From the NCBI RefSeq assembly GCF_943734655.1, contig NC_071354.1:136758642-136822641 (forward strand): a DNA stretch of 64,000 bases. The letters run 5' to 3'. The notes under the pieces are model-generated. The model was not told where the DNA came from and ran no database searches. It worked only from the letters and a program-made list of their open reading frames with translations. Source of the stretch: Sabethes cyaneus. Taxonomy: Eukaryota > Arthropoda > Insecta > Diptera > Culicidae. Below, one piece after another: positions 50,501 through 58,263 of the stretch. Positions within the stretch are counted from its first letter, which is position 1. The number at the start of each line of letters is the position of its first letter. The position numbers were made by a program, and so were the translations under genes.

Positions 50501-53500
50501 ATTAATTCCATGCAAGTTAAATAAATAAATAGCTAAAGAAGAAGAAACCATTTCGGATAAAAAACGAAAGAAAACACGAAATGTAAGCGAAAATTGTGTT
50601 ACTTAAAATCTTATGTAAATTATCTTATCAATACAAGCTTTGAAGCTGCGTAAAAGCTACTATCGAGATTTATTAACTTCCCTACCCGAACACAGATGAT
50701 AATTGTTTGTGGCAAATTTGATTCTATCATCGCTGACCAAATGCAAATTGATTTAAATTTTGTTTCAACATGGTGTGATAGGCAGACCCTCAATATTAAT
50801 GCCAATAAAACTACTATCATCAGTGTTGGGCACAATTTCGCTAAATCGCTAGTTAGCGACGCTAAATTCTGATAAGCGAGCTAGCGTTTTCGCTAATTTT
50901 GGAGGATGTTAGCGAAACCGATAAGATCGCTAAACGCTAAATCGCTAAGCTCTTTCGTGGCGTTAGCGATCAGCTGGGTTCTCCGTTTTGGCCACGAAAT
51001 TATTAGCCCAAATATGTTCTATTGTTTGCAGCTGGATGACGCTGGGAGGGTTGGCGGTGTTCAGTACAACGATATGTTTAGCTGGTCCATTTCCTCCAGT
51101 GATCTTTTGGCATAATGGGCCGAGACCAAAGGACCACATTCTTCGGGCGGTAACATCTGGCAAGTCCTTTATGCTGCATATCTCCACGTTCACAGCAAGC
51201 CCGAAGGAATCGTCAGTTACAGAAGAACCTTCTTTAGGAACTTGATGTGGAAGATATATTTGATGCCATCGCATAAATGTTCATTTGTTGCAAACGAACC
51301 AAGTTGAATATGAGCTGAAATGATTGCGATCATGCCTACTCTGTTCATTTCACTCTCTGACCCTAACGAAGCGAACCAAACGTTAGCCACTGAGCGAATT
51401 TGATCCGATTTTATTTTGCTTCTCATCTTCTCAATCGGTCATCGGTTTGGATAAGTTACAAAGTGTTTGAATATTTGAAATATATGGAGAATAATTTCAA
51501 TATATTTTAATAGTAGAAGTGTGAATACTATTGAGTTAAAACTGATCGATCAGTGAGCGTAAGTGAACCAAGTTCAAACCGATTCTCATCGCTTACGTTC
51601 ATCTTGTATATTGTGTCGGTTCTGATTCAATCACTATTTTTTCATATCCCTTTTGAATCATTTCTCTTTCGAGACTGGTTCGTGCACAGCTAACAGCCAG
51701 AGCGAATCAGTAAGGTCTGGATCACTGCTGAGCGTTAGTGGTAGTAATCTTTATGCCTTCGACAGCTTATGACCGTAAATCAGCAATGCTCAATTGAGTG
51801 AATGACTTTTTCCATCCTTGAGCATTAGTATAAGCAGTAAATCAATCGTTTATTAGCATCCCTGGCGTTTTATACTGCAGGTTGCTATTTATCAGCCTTT
51901 TGACTGCATAACTGTTGTAAATTGGCATCCACAGTTCTATTTAAATTCTTCTTGTCGGTAACAAGCTGCAAATAAGCATTGTCAGCACTATAAGAAGGAT
52001 AGCAGTAAAGTAGCCGCAAATTTTGCCAAAATGGTATTTAAGTAGCATTTAAGGTAATTTAAATGCTTATTGACTTGCATGTAAATTGCATTGGAAATGC
52101 TTATTGGTTACCTGGGTTTAGTCACTAATGAGGTACTAGCATTGTAGCACCATATCCATTGATTGCCTGCTGCTCAGATATAGCCGATCTCGACGTAATA
52201 ATGTTCATTTTGGTGAGGTTTTTCTTCACCTATAGGCTCCGACCTCCCCAAGGTGCGAAAGGCTTAGGGCACCTTGCTCTCTGTGTACCTTTTTAGCTTC
52301 TACTGCACATACCCTTTCTCCAGATGGGATATGTTCTATGTGCCGGATCAGCACAACTTCTTCATTCCGGATTGCAGTTGGCAGTACGAACAAAACATCA
52401 AGTGTAATTGCTTTACTATTTCCGTCCTAGCTGCTGCAAATCAATGGATAACGCTGTCAAATCATTTCTGCACACAATAGGGTTACTGGTATTGGCGGTA
52501 CATAGGTGGATTCATCACCAGTTGCCTGGGTAACCTAATGCATAATCGCTCAAATCAGTTCATTTTTTCTGCATATGTTATGTCCAAAAACTAGCAATTG
52601 TCGACAGCTATTTGGGGTATGTGGTTATTTTTTGGGTAATTTAGTTTTGGTCGGTGTTAAATCAAACCGAACCAAGTGACAAAATTCTGATTTCGAGAAA
52701 AACGCGTTCAAAGTTTGCTTCTTCGTATGGTTTACAGCTATCAATCGTTCGCAATCATCTCATAACTCTGGCGGTTTGCAACATTTATGTAGTCTGATTG
52801 ACGTAAAATGTAGCCTAGAAAATTCTTGATGGTTTGCTGTCATTAATTGTTTTTTTAATTTTCCGACTTGGTTCGGTCTGATTTAACACCGACCATTTAG
52901 CGATTAGCGCTAATTTCGCTAATTTGAGTTTATCGATTAGCGTTTAGCGATTAGCAAGCTAACTTTTTCGGTTAGCGAATTAGCGGTTAGCGACGCTAAA
53001 TTTTCGGTTAGCGGTGCCCACCACTTTCATACCATTTACATGCAGAAAAAATTCAATTATTGAATTTTAATCATAAAAGGAACACTTTTCAAGCTTTCCG
53101 ACAATGTCGAAAAAATTAGTACCAAGTTTGCAAAAATTACAACTGTTTATAAAAATGAAAAACAATCAAGAGGAAGTATGATAAATTAATTTTGGAAGCC
53201 TATGGAATGGTGAATACAACCGGTACAAAGTACAAAGTTTTAATACTAAATACTATGTTTATAGTCAGCATTTGAAAAAATAGTGATTTTTTCAGTTACA
53301 ATACTTTATAAAATAGTATCTTGCGATTTCCAACGATAACATCGAAATAAAAAAATTCGTGTCGATTTTTTAGACATAGAACGTAAAACGAATAATTCAT
53401 CGAAAACAATTATCATAAGGTGGTCATTCACCGCTCAGCTCCATTTATCGCTCATTTCAAACAAAAAATGCTTATATCTTTTTAAAATGGTTCATTATTG

Positions 53501-56500
53501 TTAAAATTATTGACAAACAATAATTTTGCATGTTTAATGATGCGAATTAAACATAAATTGCCACTATATTCTTAAAAGATCATTTCCAAAATAAATAATC
53601 TTTATAGTGAGGAGCGTAAAACAAGTCTTTATTAAAACCGAATGCAAATGACTAAATTAATTATTAGCTCAAGCGAACTTGTTGGTTTGGTTATTTACAG
53701 AGGTGGGCACCGCTAATCAGCTAACCGCTAACATTTTAGCTTGCGAGTAGCGCGTTCGCTAAGTTTTAAATAGGCCAGCGCTTTTATTAGCTTCCGATAA
53801 ATATAAGTACTACTAAACAAACTACCAGCCGCTAATTTTTGGAAATAGTACAATAGTCATGAGTGAACTACATTTACTCGCGTGCCGAACAGCAGCGACC
53901 AATTTTATCAATTTGCAAGAAATCGCACACTTATTTTTATTATTATTTTCAAAAATTAGCGGCTAGTAGTTTATTTAGTGGCACTTTACCTTAGCCGAAG
54001 CTAATGAAAGCGCTAACACATTTAAAACCTAACGAACGCACTACTCGCTGGCTAAAAGTTTAGCGGTTAGCTGATTAGCGGTGCCCACCTCTGATTACTT
54101 AGAAACTATTCTACCGTGCAAGCACCATATTCAAAACAGTGCCTAATTCTGAACAGTTGCAAATTTTTCTTAAATATTGACAAAACTTAAGCCATTTAAA
54201 CCATTTTAATAATATGAAATCATCAGATGTAGTGATTAAATTGTTTAAATAGCTAGAATTTTGTCAATATTTATGAAAAATTTGCAACTGTTTGGAATTA
54301 GGCACTGTTTTGAATATGGTGCTTGCACGGTACTAAATAACGTGGAATAAGTCAACAGTATTTATATTAGCGTTCTATTCTGCTATAAATGCCAAACCCA
54401 AAACAAGTGTCAAAACGCGGGTTTTATTTATTTGGTAACAGTAAACCATATGGGCGGTGAATAGATCATCATATTTCAAGTGAGCGGTAAAAGGGGTCAT
54501 GAGATTGCATTACTTTTTTTAAAAAAGTCACTATTATTAAATATTTAGAAACCAAATAAATTTTTCTTGTAAACACAATTGTTTTCTCTATCTTATGACG
54601 CAAATTGGGGTTCATGCACTTCAATTTAGATTTGCTATGGACAAACTACCTTAGAATCGTTTTTAAATGAGCGGTAGATGCCGACCATACGGTACGTCGA
54701 AACTGAAAATTTACCGTGGAATGACCCATACATAAAAAATAAACGTATATTTGGATGAAGGTATGTATGTTCCACCATAACTTCACAACGCTTCGACTGT
54801 TCACCACCAAACTTGACAGCTATGTTCTTTGACATAAAAGAATCAGCACTGGGGTTTGACAAAAAGGGAGGAGGTTCAAATAAGTAAAAGAGGTTGAGTT
54901 TTTCTCTTGCATTTGGACCGATAGGAGTTACGCAAATAGCAAGTTGGCAAGTGGGAGACAATAGGAGAGAAGCCCTGAAGCGCGGGTAGGAGTGTACACT
55001 GGGGATGGAAATATGAAAAAGGAGGCTGGCGGTCTATAACAAGGGGGATGTCAAAATAAGGAAAAAAGGGATTTGTTCTGCTTTTTCATCATAGAGACTT
55101 TCGGCGAGCAAATAGATACATAGCTGTCTGCGGGACAAAAGAAGGAAGCTGAGCGGAGGGGGGTGGTTGGGAGGAACATGACTCCGAAACGCCAGGACGG
55201 TTCTTCATCAAAATTGGTATTAGGAGTAGTCCAAATAAGTAAGGGGCAGTTGTACAAGTGACTAGATGATAAGATGAGGGGGTCCGAAAATGGGGGTCAC
55301 CATCTAGGGGAAGTTTAGAGCCAAGGATTAATAAGGATTATAGTGGGGGTGGTGGGGCAAGACGCGTCACGGGGCAAGATAGGTCAATTGCATTAACATG
55401 GGAGTAGCAAGACCAACGACATCAAAATGAGGAAGAAAAGCTTTGTTTGTTGCATTATAAGAATTACTGAAGCGAATAGAGATGCACAACACAAGCAACT
55501 GGAATATAAAAATGGAAACCGCCCAGTTAGCTTCAAGGTACGATGCTGGTCTAATAAGCCAGTCGTCGTATCTTCGAATTTTGGCTGGCGGTTCTGCTAG
55601 TCAGTAGGATCGTTGCATTAGCGCCTCAATTGTCTTGTACTCTAATAATCGACTGCAAAGTCTGTCAATAAAGATGGGAAATATCTTAGAAGAAGCTTAT
55701 ACCCACTGCTTTGCTTTTATGTAACATAGGAAGGAAGTCCAAAGAAGGAAAGAGGGCTTTGTTTGTCTTACATTATGTAAATTCACATATAGCCCTAGCT
55801 GTGCTGGCGGCCGGCCAAATGGAATTAAATAAAAAAAAAATTATGTAAATTGCCGGATCGGTGATAGATGTACAAATGATCGTCTCTCTTTATTCCCGGG
55901 GATTTTCGAAAAGGATACAGATTTACAAATGGATGGTGGACAGCTAACAAAGAGAGTAGAGCCGTTCAAAGGAAGAAAACGAATTTTTTTTCTTGCATTT
56001 CTCATTTCGCTACAATAATTTATAATTATAACCGATGTACAAGTGACTGAGACACAATCTCTTTTGCCAATTACATTTTGAAACCGCAGGTTTCAGCCAT
56101 TGGCGTAATAGTTCATAGTCCCCCTCCCCTAGTTCCGCCAATGGCGTTAGTATATTTACTAAATAGTTACTAGGTTTCCAGGAAATATTGAATAGAAATA
56201 AAAATAATAGAAGGGATTTCTAAGAATTGACATACCTCGGAAGTTACACCTCGTTGTTTACCGCAGTCAGGGCAAAAACCGGGATGATGGCTAAAGTGAA
56301 TAACCAGTGATTTCCGTTTTCTGTAACTGCAGTCAAACGAAAGATTTGAACTAACGGTTATAGTTTTTTAACATCATTTATCTACCTTTTATCGCAGAGA
56401 AGACACTGATAAACTTGTTCCTTACATCGCTCTCCAGACAGCATATTGGAATCATTAGTATCCAAAGTATTCGTGTCGGAGGAAAGCATTAGCGAAGTAT

Positions 56501-57527
56501 TGTTAGTGGATGATTCTTCAGAGAACATTTCGTTGGATATTGAGTCATCTTCTTCCTCGTCATCCTCCTTCAACATTAAAAGCTCCTCGTCGTCGTCTTT
56601 GAGCTCTTCAAAACATGGATCATCTCCACCAATTGAATACGGAGGATCAAAATCAAAATCCTCTTTCTTGATATAAGCTGCGGGAGGTGAATGAGACGAT
56701 CCTCCGCTGTAACAAATTGCGGGCATTGTAGGACGAGTGCGGGTTCGAATAGCACGTTCTGTTTTGAAAATTTTCCAGGTGGGAAAAACATTTTGCTCAA
56801 ACATGTTGAACAAAAGTTTGAAATTTCTGGAAGCGATCAATCGCACCAGGGAGCGATTGAGCTGAACATTTCCAAAGCTGCTTGTTATTCCGAGGCGCTT
56901 GCATGGTTTAAATCGGACTGCTCCGACCAGAGGAATATCGTCGAACAATCCACCTCGCAGCAGTTTTCCATTGAGTTCATAGGGTGTAAGTGGAAGTAGT
57001 GATTTCGAGCAAGGATGCACAAGTAAAATTTCATCACTGTCTTTTGCCTCTGGGACATTATTGCGAACGCTACTTTGCAATTCACATGCAGGGGTTGACA
57101 GTGACGAAGGTGCTAAAACAGCATTTCGGGATTTCAACAAATTTGCAATAATCACATTTTGAATGTTGTTCAATTCTTTGAGTATTGACGGCTTATAGAT
57201 GCGCTCTTGAGTGTCGTTGTACAAAAATTTGACGTACAGCTTAATGGCCGAAATGAGAAACAGTAGCGCCTGGTATTTATCGTCCGACTGCAGACATTTT
57301 AGAGTTTTAATTAGAGATTTAACCTATGCAAGAAATTGTCCGCAAATTAAATTCCAGTGTCCAGTTCCGAACGGCGCAGCAAAGCCATGACATAAAAAAG
57401 AAAAAGAAAAAAAAGCTGTAAAATCTGCCCTAATCGTCAGCGATTGAGACAAAATTTCTAGTTGGAATCTACGTTTCTAGCTATTTACCTGTATTTGAAA
57501 CAAGTGCGCCTGGGAGTTGTGCTGCAT
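24977..57527 (-). CDS. Multi-zinc-finger (C2H2) protein with duplicated finger module, twelve exons
   Basis: The twelve exons are 57,527-57,489, 57,323-56,386, 56,320-56,236, 33,405-33,255, 33,191-33,015, 32,956-32,781, 32,716-32,021, 31,952-31,835, 31,781-31,605, 27,272-27,097, 27,034-25,946 and 25,879-24,977. All joins are GT-AG and keep frame. The total is 4,725 nt, giving 1,574 residues. The order is an N-terminal region of unknown fold, an acidic stretch (about 255-290), about sixteen C2H2 fingers in two modules with low-complexity linkers, and a Gln/His-rich C terminus. The likely role is a nuclear DNA-binding regulator, which is inference from the fingers. The ATG in exon 1 is the first in frame. 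Intron 3 is 22.8 kb and packed with transposons. Extra or alternative exons inside the large introns cannot be excluded. I do not recognise the orthologue. Confidence 0.82.
27666..27765 (+). mobile_element. SINE fragment
   Basis: GTTCGAATCTCGGCTGGG looks like a B box plus acceptor strand. The downstream words GTAGCACTAG, CAATTGTTCTGTA and TCTAA are shared, in the same order, with the minus-strand SINE at 44.4-44.6 kb. The A-box part is missing or diverged. Confidence 0.55.
28020..29720 (+). pseudogene. Jockey-like LINE reverse transcriptase fragment, split by a transposon
   Basis: The right part (29,541-29,715) encodes LDNRLQYVRL followed by GVPQGSHLGPLLF, the RT box around the turn before the catalytic motif. 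The left part just before 28,241 encodes VLRKYGLDG with a stop in frame. The two join in frame when the 1.3-kb TA element is removed with one TA. Both ends are truncated, so it is inactive. Confidence 0.65.
28241..29540. mobile_element. TA-flanked DNA transposon with internally repeated TIR motif
   Basis: The left end TACCGTCATCCGGGCCGAGA and the inverted right end TATCGCCATCCGGGGTGAGA continue into TTGTGCCA and are flanked by TA. The terminal word TGGCACAATCTCACCCC recurs at about 28,428, 29,125, 29,493 and 29,511. No transposase is seen. It interrupts the LINE fragment around it. Confidence 0.75.
29919..29949. repeat. (CATA)n microsatellite
   Basis: About eight tandem copies of ATAC, CATA in register. 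It lies in a zinc-finger intron. Confidence 0.9.
29950..30593. other. Unassigned repeat-like intron sequence
   Basis: No coding exon is recognised. The ORF at 30,174-30,536 has no conserved motif. The segment around 30,800-30,890, just right of the TTAA copy, shares GTCGGAAGCGC-like words with the CTAGCTGAC-type elements at 43.6 and 62.8 kb. Confidence 0.35.
30594..30781. mobile_element. Diverged TTAA MITE, second copy of the 1,953 family
   Basis: The ends TTGACCGTCTCTGTCC and GACAAAGAGAGTTAA match the element at 1,953-2,180 with several changes. The interior shares the words GTAAAACAATGTTTT and AAATCGAAATAT. The left TTAA has decayed to TTGA. Confidence 0.65.
32021..33405 (-). CDS. Zinc-finger gene, exons 4-7 (finger module A)
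   Basis: Exon 4 completes finger 2 with EHNRVYH and adds CEHCGETF. Exon 5 (177 nt) adds CRTC and CDTC fingers. Exon 6 (176 nt) adds CEHCAKVF and CEQCSASY. Exon 7 (696 nt) adds CNICHKLFAAKRSLKRH and CTVENCKEAY, then a linker of about 170 residues with a FEWQNLEF box at about residue 699. The phases at the ends of exons 4-7 are 1, 1, 0, 0. If the last intron (68 bp) were retained, translation would run 27 further codons to a stop at 31,940, so a shorter isoform ending with module A is possible. Confidence 0.88.
33585..33995. repeat. 410-bp hairpin repeat in the giant intron
   Basis: Arms of about 195 bp are near-perfect inverted repeats around a 22-bp loop at about 33,780-33,801. The inner arms read GGGGCTACTACCCCGTTGGTAG and the near-inverse. 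It starts 180 bp downstream of the splice acceptor of zinc-finger exon 4, on the intron side. It is probably a foldback MITE. Confidence 0.8.
34419..35115. mobile_element. TTAA-flanked non-autonomous transposon
   Basis: The ends TTAAGGGGGCGTAGTACTTT and AAAGTACTATGCCCCCTTAA are inverse with one mismatch. The length is 697 bp. An inner inverted repeat around CTTTGACCCATCC lies at about 34,708-34,860. There is no transposase; the target site suggests piggyBac-type mobilisation. Confidence 0.75.
35149..35880 (+). pseudogene. 3' end of an RNase H-encoding LINE (5'-truncated)
   Basis: One frame is open from about 35,149 to the stop at 35,766. It encodes the C-terminal RNase H signature VHLVWVPGHSGITGNEWADE, then a Cys/His knuckle (C-x2-C...H-x4-C, at CNLCESDYGTPYHVICNC) near the C terminus. 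RNase H after the RT is found in the I, R1, LOA and related LINE clades. The 3' UTR follows to about 35,880 and carries the opposed words CCCCCAGGGGG and CCCCTCGGGGG. No RT domain remains, so the copy is dead, though this part has no frameshift. Confidence 0.8.
36413..37296 (+). pseudogene. LINE fragment (family of the 47.7-kb RT), internally deleted and interrupted
   Basis: The segment 36,413-36,705 matches the RT at 47,755-48,170 with a deletion of about 125 bp near 36,480. The match resumes at 37,252-37,296 after a 546-bp insertion. The RT words GAIDSRPNRG and LFLIVMDEIL are visible. It is inactive. Confidence 0.8.
36698..37259. mobile_element. hAT-like insertion with 8-bp target duplication
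   Basis: The 546-bp element at 36,706-37,251 is flanked by identical TCTCCGAG. It starts CAGGGATAAT and its inverted end reads CAGGCTTGTT. The right end resembles the ends of the 9.2-kb element at 38,425, suggesting one family. It is non-coding. Confidence 0.75.
38881..39140 (+). mobile_element. TGGTCGGTGTTAA MITE, copy 1
   Basis: The ends are TTGGCCGGCGTTAAGTC and GATTTAACACCGATCA. The body is shared with copies at 43,976-44,215 (inverse) and 52,648-52,895. It is about 260 bp and non-coding. Confidence 0.8.
39650..40945. mobile_element. Repeat with TGACGTAGGACTA ends, copy 1
   Basis: TGACGTAGGACTAT at 39,698 and ATAGTCCTACGTCA at about 40,924 are perfect inverses. The left homology to copy 2 starts about 48 bp further out. 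The interior holds several minisatellite units of the CTAGCTGAC type (TTTCATTTGTATGGGAGC and others) in the plus sense. There is no ORF of note. Confidence 0.65.
41444..43716 (-). mobile_element. CTAGCTGAC-type element with minisatellite, copy 2
   Basis: It begins CTATACCTATAAAGAAGG, then a (TCTG)n run of about 57 bp, and ends GTCGGGTCAGCTAG. Between them are roughly a dozen units of 130-150 bp containing GAACTAATCAAGCAAATGG and a GGGGGGG-CTCC block. It is nearly identical along its length to copy 3 at 60.7 kb. The short ORFs in both strands come from repeat units and are not genes. Confidence 0.85.
43976..44215 (-). mobile_element. TGGTCGGTGTTAA MITE, copy 2
   Basis: The ends are TGGTCGGTGTTAAATCGAAC and ACTTAACACCAGCCA. 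It is in inverse orientation relative to copies 1 and 3. Non-coding. Confidence 0.8.
44395..44560 (-). mobile_element. tRNA-derived SINE
   Basis: On the minus strand, CCAGTTGGCTACGTGCTATG and, further on, ATGTTCAAACCTTGACTGGG resemble the two halves of a tRNA, with a decayed B box. The body then shares GTAGCACTAG and CAATTG-TCTGTA words with the fragment at 27.7 kb. The tail is AT-rich. Confidence 0.55.
44776..44840. repeat. Possible pogo/Tigger-type terminal sequence
   Basis: CAGTGAACTCTCGGAAAAGT is followed by inverted words AAAGTTAATCGA and TCGATTAACTTT. It looks like a solitary terminus of a pogo-like transposon. No partner end was found. Confidence 0.35.
44872..46240. mobile_element. 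Repeat with TGACGTAGGACTA ends, copy 2
   Basis: It has the same ends as copy 1: TGACGTAGGACTAT at 44,921 and TAGTCCTACGTCA ending at 46,235. The left part, near TTGTACGAAAGG and GCATTTCTGGCATATGTATG, is strongly similar to copy 1. Copy 2 has additional sequence near 45,075-45,230, and the minisatellite units differ in number. Confidence 0.65.
46241..47333. other. Unassigned interior of the hAT-like element, with AC/ATAC-rich runs
   Basis: No gene is recognised. Imperfect CACA/CATA runs lie at about 46,855-46,935 and 47,168-47,222. The short ORFs over them are low in complexity. Confidence 0.45.
47743..48891 (+). pseudogene. LINE reverse transcriptase, main open segment
   Basis: A 382-codon open segment carries RT boxes in order: FVDFEKAFD (palm, first Asp), GVRQGCILSPLLF, LADDIVLFA (catalytic ADD), YLGSQTTPDGG. 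It ends in a C-terminal region with LLYACETWC, RRWKWIGHTLRK and RRGRPRGSWRR. The true ORF begins upstream, in the separated part at 37.8-38.4 kb. The product would be the polymerase for target-primed retrotransposition, but a nonsense codon and the missing 5' end make this copy defective. It is the longest uninterrupted RT reading frame in the window. Confidence 0.88.
49392..50835 (+). pseudogene. Decayed jockey-like LINE reverse transcriptase, twice interrupted
   Basis: Pieces in shifting frames match RT order: VFKEGDKHDIFNYRGINSL (about 49,405-49,460), SMDQHGFYLGRSTTTNLLQF (about 49,710-49,770), KVAFDRVDHSILLAKLEGL (about 49,880-49,940), and DLNFVSTWCDRQTLNINANK (about 50,750-50,810). A MITE splits it at 49,490 and a hAT-like element at 50,821; about 50 bp of plausible continuation follow 53,030. 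Multiple frameshifts make it inactive. Confidence 0.75.
49490..49668. mobile_element. TA-flanked MITE inside the jockey-like LINE
   Basis: The ends ACTACCGTAAACGCACCTAA and its inverse at 49,650-49,670 form a terminal repeat of about 29 bp with one mismatch. Removing the element with one TA rejoins the LINE reading frame, with FEIL running into VENVL. The length is 179 bp including both TA copies. Confidence 0.85.
50963..51274 (-). CDS. Unidentified ORF inside the hAT-like element
   Basis: The ORF has 103 codons and protein-like composition (ICSIKDLPDVTARRMWSFGL, then GNGPAKHIVVLN). It sits just inside the left end of the hAT-like element. I do not recognise it and see no BED finger or hAT dimerisation motif. 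It could be a captured host exon, a transposase remnant or chance. The antisense strand also has an 85-codon ORF, which weakens the case. Confidence 0.25.
   Translation of the reverse strand: MRWHQIYLPHQVPKEGSSVTDDSFGLAVNVEICSIKDLPDVTARRMWSFGLGPLCQKITGGNGPAKHIVVLNTANPPSVIQLQTIEHIWANNFVAKTENPADR
51820..52116 (-). mobile_element. CCCAGGTAACCAATAAGCATT MITE, truncated copy
   Basis: It matches the complete copy at 58,294-58,604 in inverse orientation over almost its whole length. The right end AATGCTTATTGGTTACCTGGG is intact; the other end has lost about 17 bp. Confidence 0.8.
52648..52895 (+). mobile_element. TGGTCGGTGTTAA MITE, copy 3
   Basis: The ends are TGGTCGGTGTTAAATCAAAC and GATTTAACACCGACCA. 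It is nested in the hAT-like element. Similar over its whole length to copy 1 at 38.9 kb. Confidence 0.8.
53690..54101. mobile_element. Uninterrupted hAT-like MITE with GCTAA-rich ends
   Basis: The 396-bp element at 53,698-54,093 has ends CAGAGGTGGGCACCGCTAAT and its exact inverse. The flanks GTTATTTA and ATTACTTA agree at 6 of 8 positions, an aged target duplication. It is the reference copy for the element split at 37,467/48,984. Confidence 0.85.
54112..54332. mobile_element. TA-flanked MITE
   Basis: The ends TACCGTGCAAGCACCATATT and the exact inverse are followed by further inverted arms containing TTGCAAATTTTTC and its inverse. It is 221 bp. The terminal TACCGTGCAAGCACCA matches the inverted right end of the element at 5,609-6,979, suggesting one transposase family. 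Confidence 0.85.
54860..56110. repeat. Degenerate tandem repeat, about 300-bp period
   Basis: Related phrases recur in order: a run like AAGGAAARAGGGCTTTGTTTGT, then AGATGTACAAGTGACT-like words, then GGGGGTGG-like runs. They are visible near 55,060, 55,430, 55,740 and 55,980. A similar unit lies near 9,300-9,560. Divergence is high, so the unit boundaries are uncertain. Confidence 0.45.
56236..57527 (-). CDS. Zinc-finger gene, exons 1-3 (N-terminal region)
   Basis: Exon 1 (57,527-57,489) encodes 13 residues starting MQHNSQAH. Exon 2 (57,323-56,386) encodes a 312-residue stretch with no domain I recognise. That stretch contains an Asp/Glu-rich segment (EELKDDDEEL, then KEDDEEEDD) and a Ser/Thr-rich segment, and ends in the first cysteine pair CLLC. 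Exon 3 (56,320-56,236) supplies the histidines of that finger and the cysteines CPDC of the next, whose histidines are in exon 4, 22.8 kb away. The region is not a typical ZAD domain, as the expected four-cysteine spacing is absent. Confidence 0.85.
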
Positions 57528-57859
57528 TTTCACCTCCTAGTAGGCCGGAAAGCACTTGGTATTTTACAATTTCATTAGATTGTTTACGAAAATTCTCCTT
57601 ATTGACATATTGCTTTTCACAGTTTTTTGCTTCTGCTTTTTTATTTGTCAAAGCGAAGCGAAATTTCGCCCCATCTTAGTTGCGATGAAGTAGCTAAACG
57701 GCGAAAAAAAATCAACAGCCGTGTAGAGTGGAGAATTTTCTCGTGCCCAGGGGCACTATACACGAAAAGAATGATTTCAAATCACATTGAGCAAGGGTCA
57801 ATGTTTATGTAATATAAAAATTGTCGATCAACATTTTAAAAGGGCGGATAAGCCAATTG
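57528..57859 (-). promoter_or_regulatory. Presumed 5' UTR and proximal promoter of the zinc-finger gene
   Basis: This is immediately upstream of the exon 1 ATG on the minus strand. No TATA box is evident. A TTAA element begins 330 bp upstream of the start codon. Confidence 0.4.
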
Positions 57860-58170
57860 TTAAGCGGGGTACGCTGCTGAAAAGTAATGGGTAAAAAGAT
57901 AGGACAAGAAATGCTCAAGAAATCGATTTCGTTTACGATTTCTTAAGCAGTACGCACTTCATAAGAAATATTATTTCACGTTCAGATGGCGCAGTTTTAC
58001 ATGCAGGTGAATTAAAACGTCACTTTTCCGTACGGAATAATATCCGGCGCAATTATTACCACAAGAAAAAATGACAGGTGGTTGCTTGCATTGGAGTTGT
58101 CAAAATTTCTTCGGTAAATAGCAAGATTTTTTCTTGAGCTGTTTTCTTTTCAGCAGCGTACCCCGCTTAA
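57860..58170. mobile_element. TTAA-flanked MITE upstream of the zinc-finger gene
   Basis: The ends TTAAGCGGGGTACGCTGCTG and the exact inverse are perfect for 25 bp including TTAA. The length is 311 bp and it is non-coding. Confidence 0.85.
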
Positions 58171-58263
58171 AACCACATTTCTTTCCGGAAAGGAAACGTG
58201 CGATGTGTTAGGGAATTGTCAAAAATGCTGTACAAATATTAGGAACACGTCCGCCATTATGGC

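Larger units (their letters stand above)
50821..53030. mobile_element. hAT-like element with GCTAA-rich ends, about 2.2 kb
   Basis: The left end, CAGTGTTGGGCAC, is followed by about 130 bp crowded with GCTAA/TTAGC words. The right end mirrors this and finishes GTGCCCACC. The flanks ACTATCAT and ACTTTCAT could be an 8-bp duplication with one mismatch, in which case a few terminal bases are lost. Two MITEs are nested inside. A 103-codon minus-strand ORF is described separately. Confidence 0.6.
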
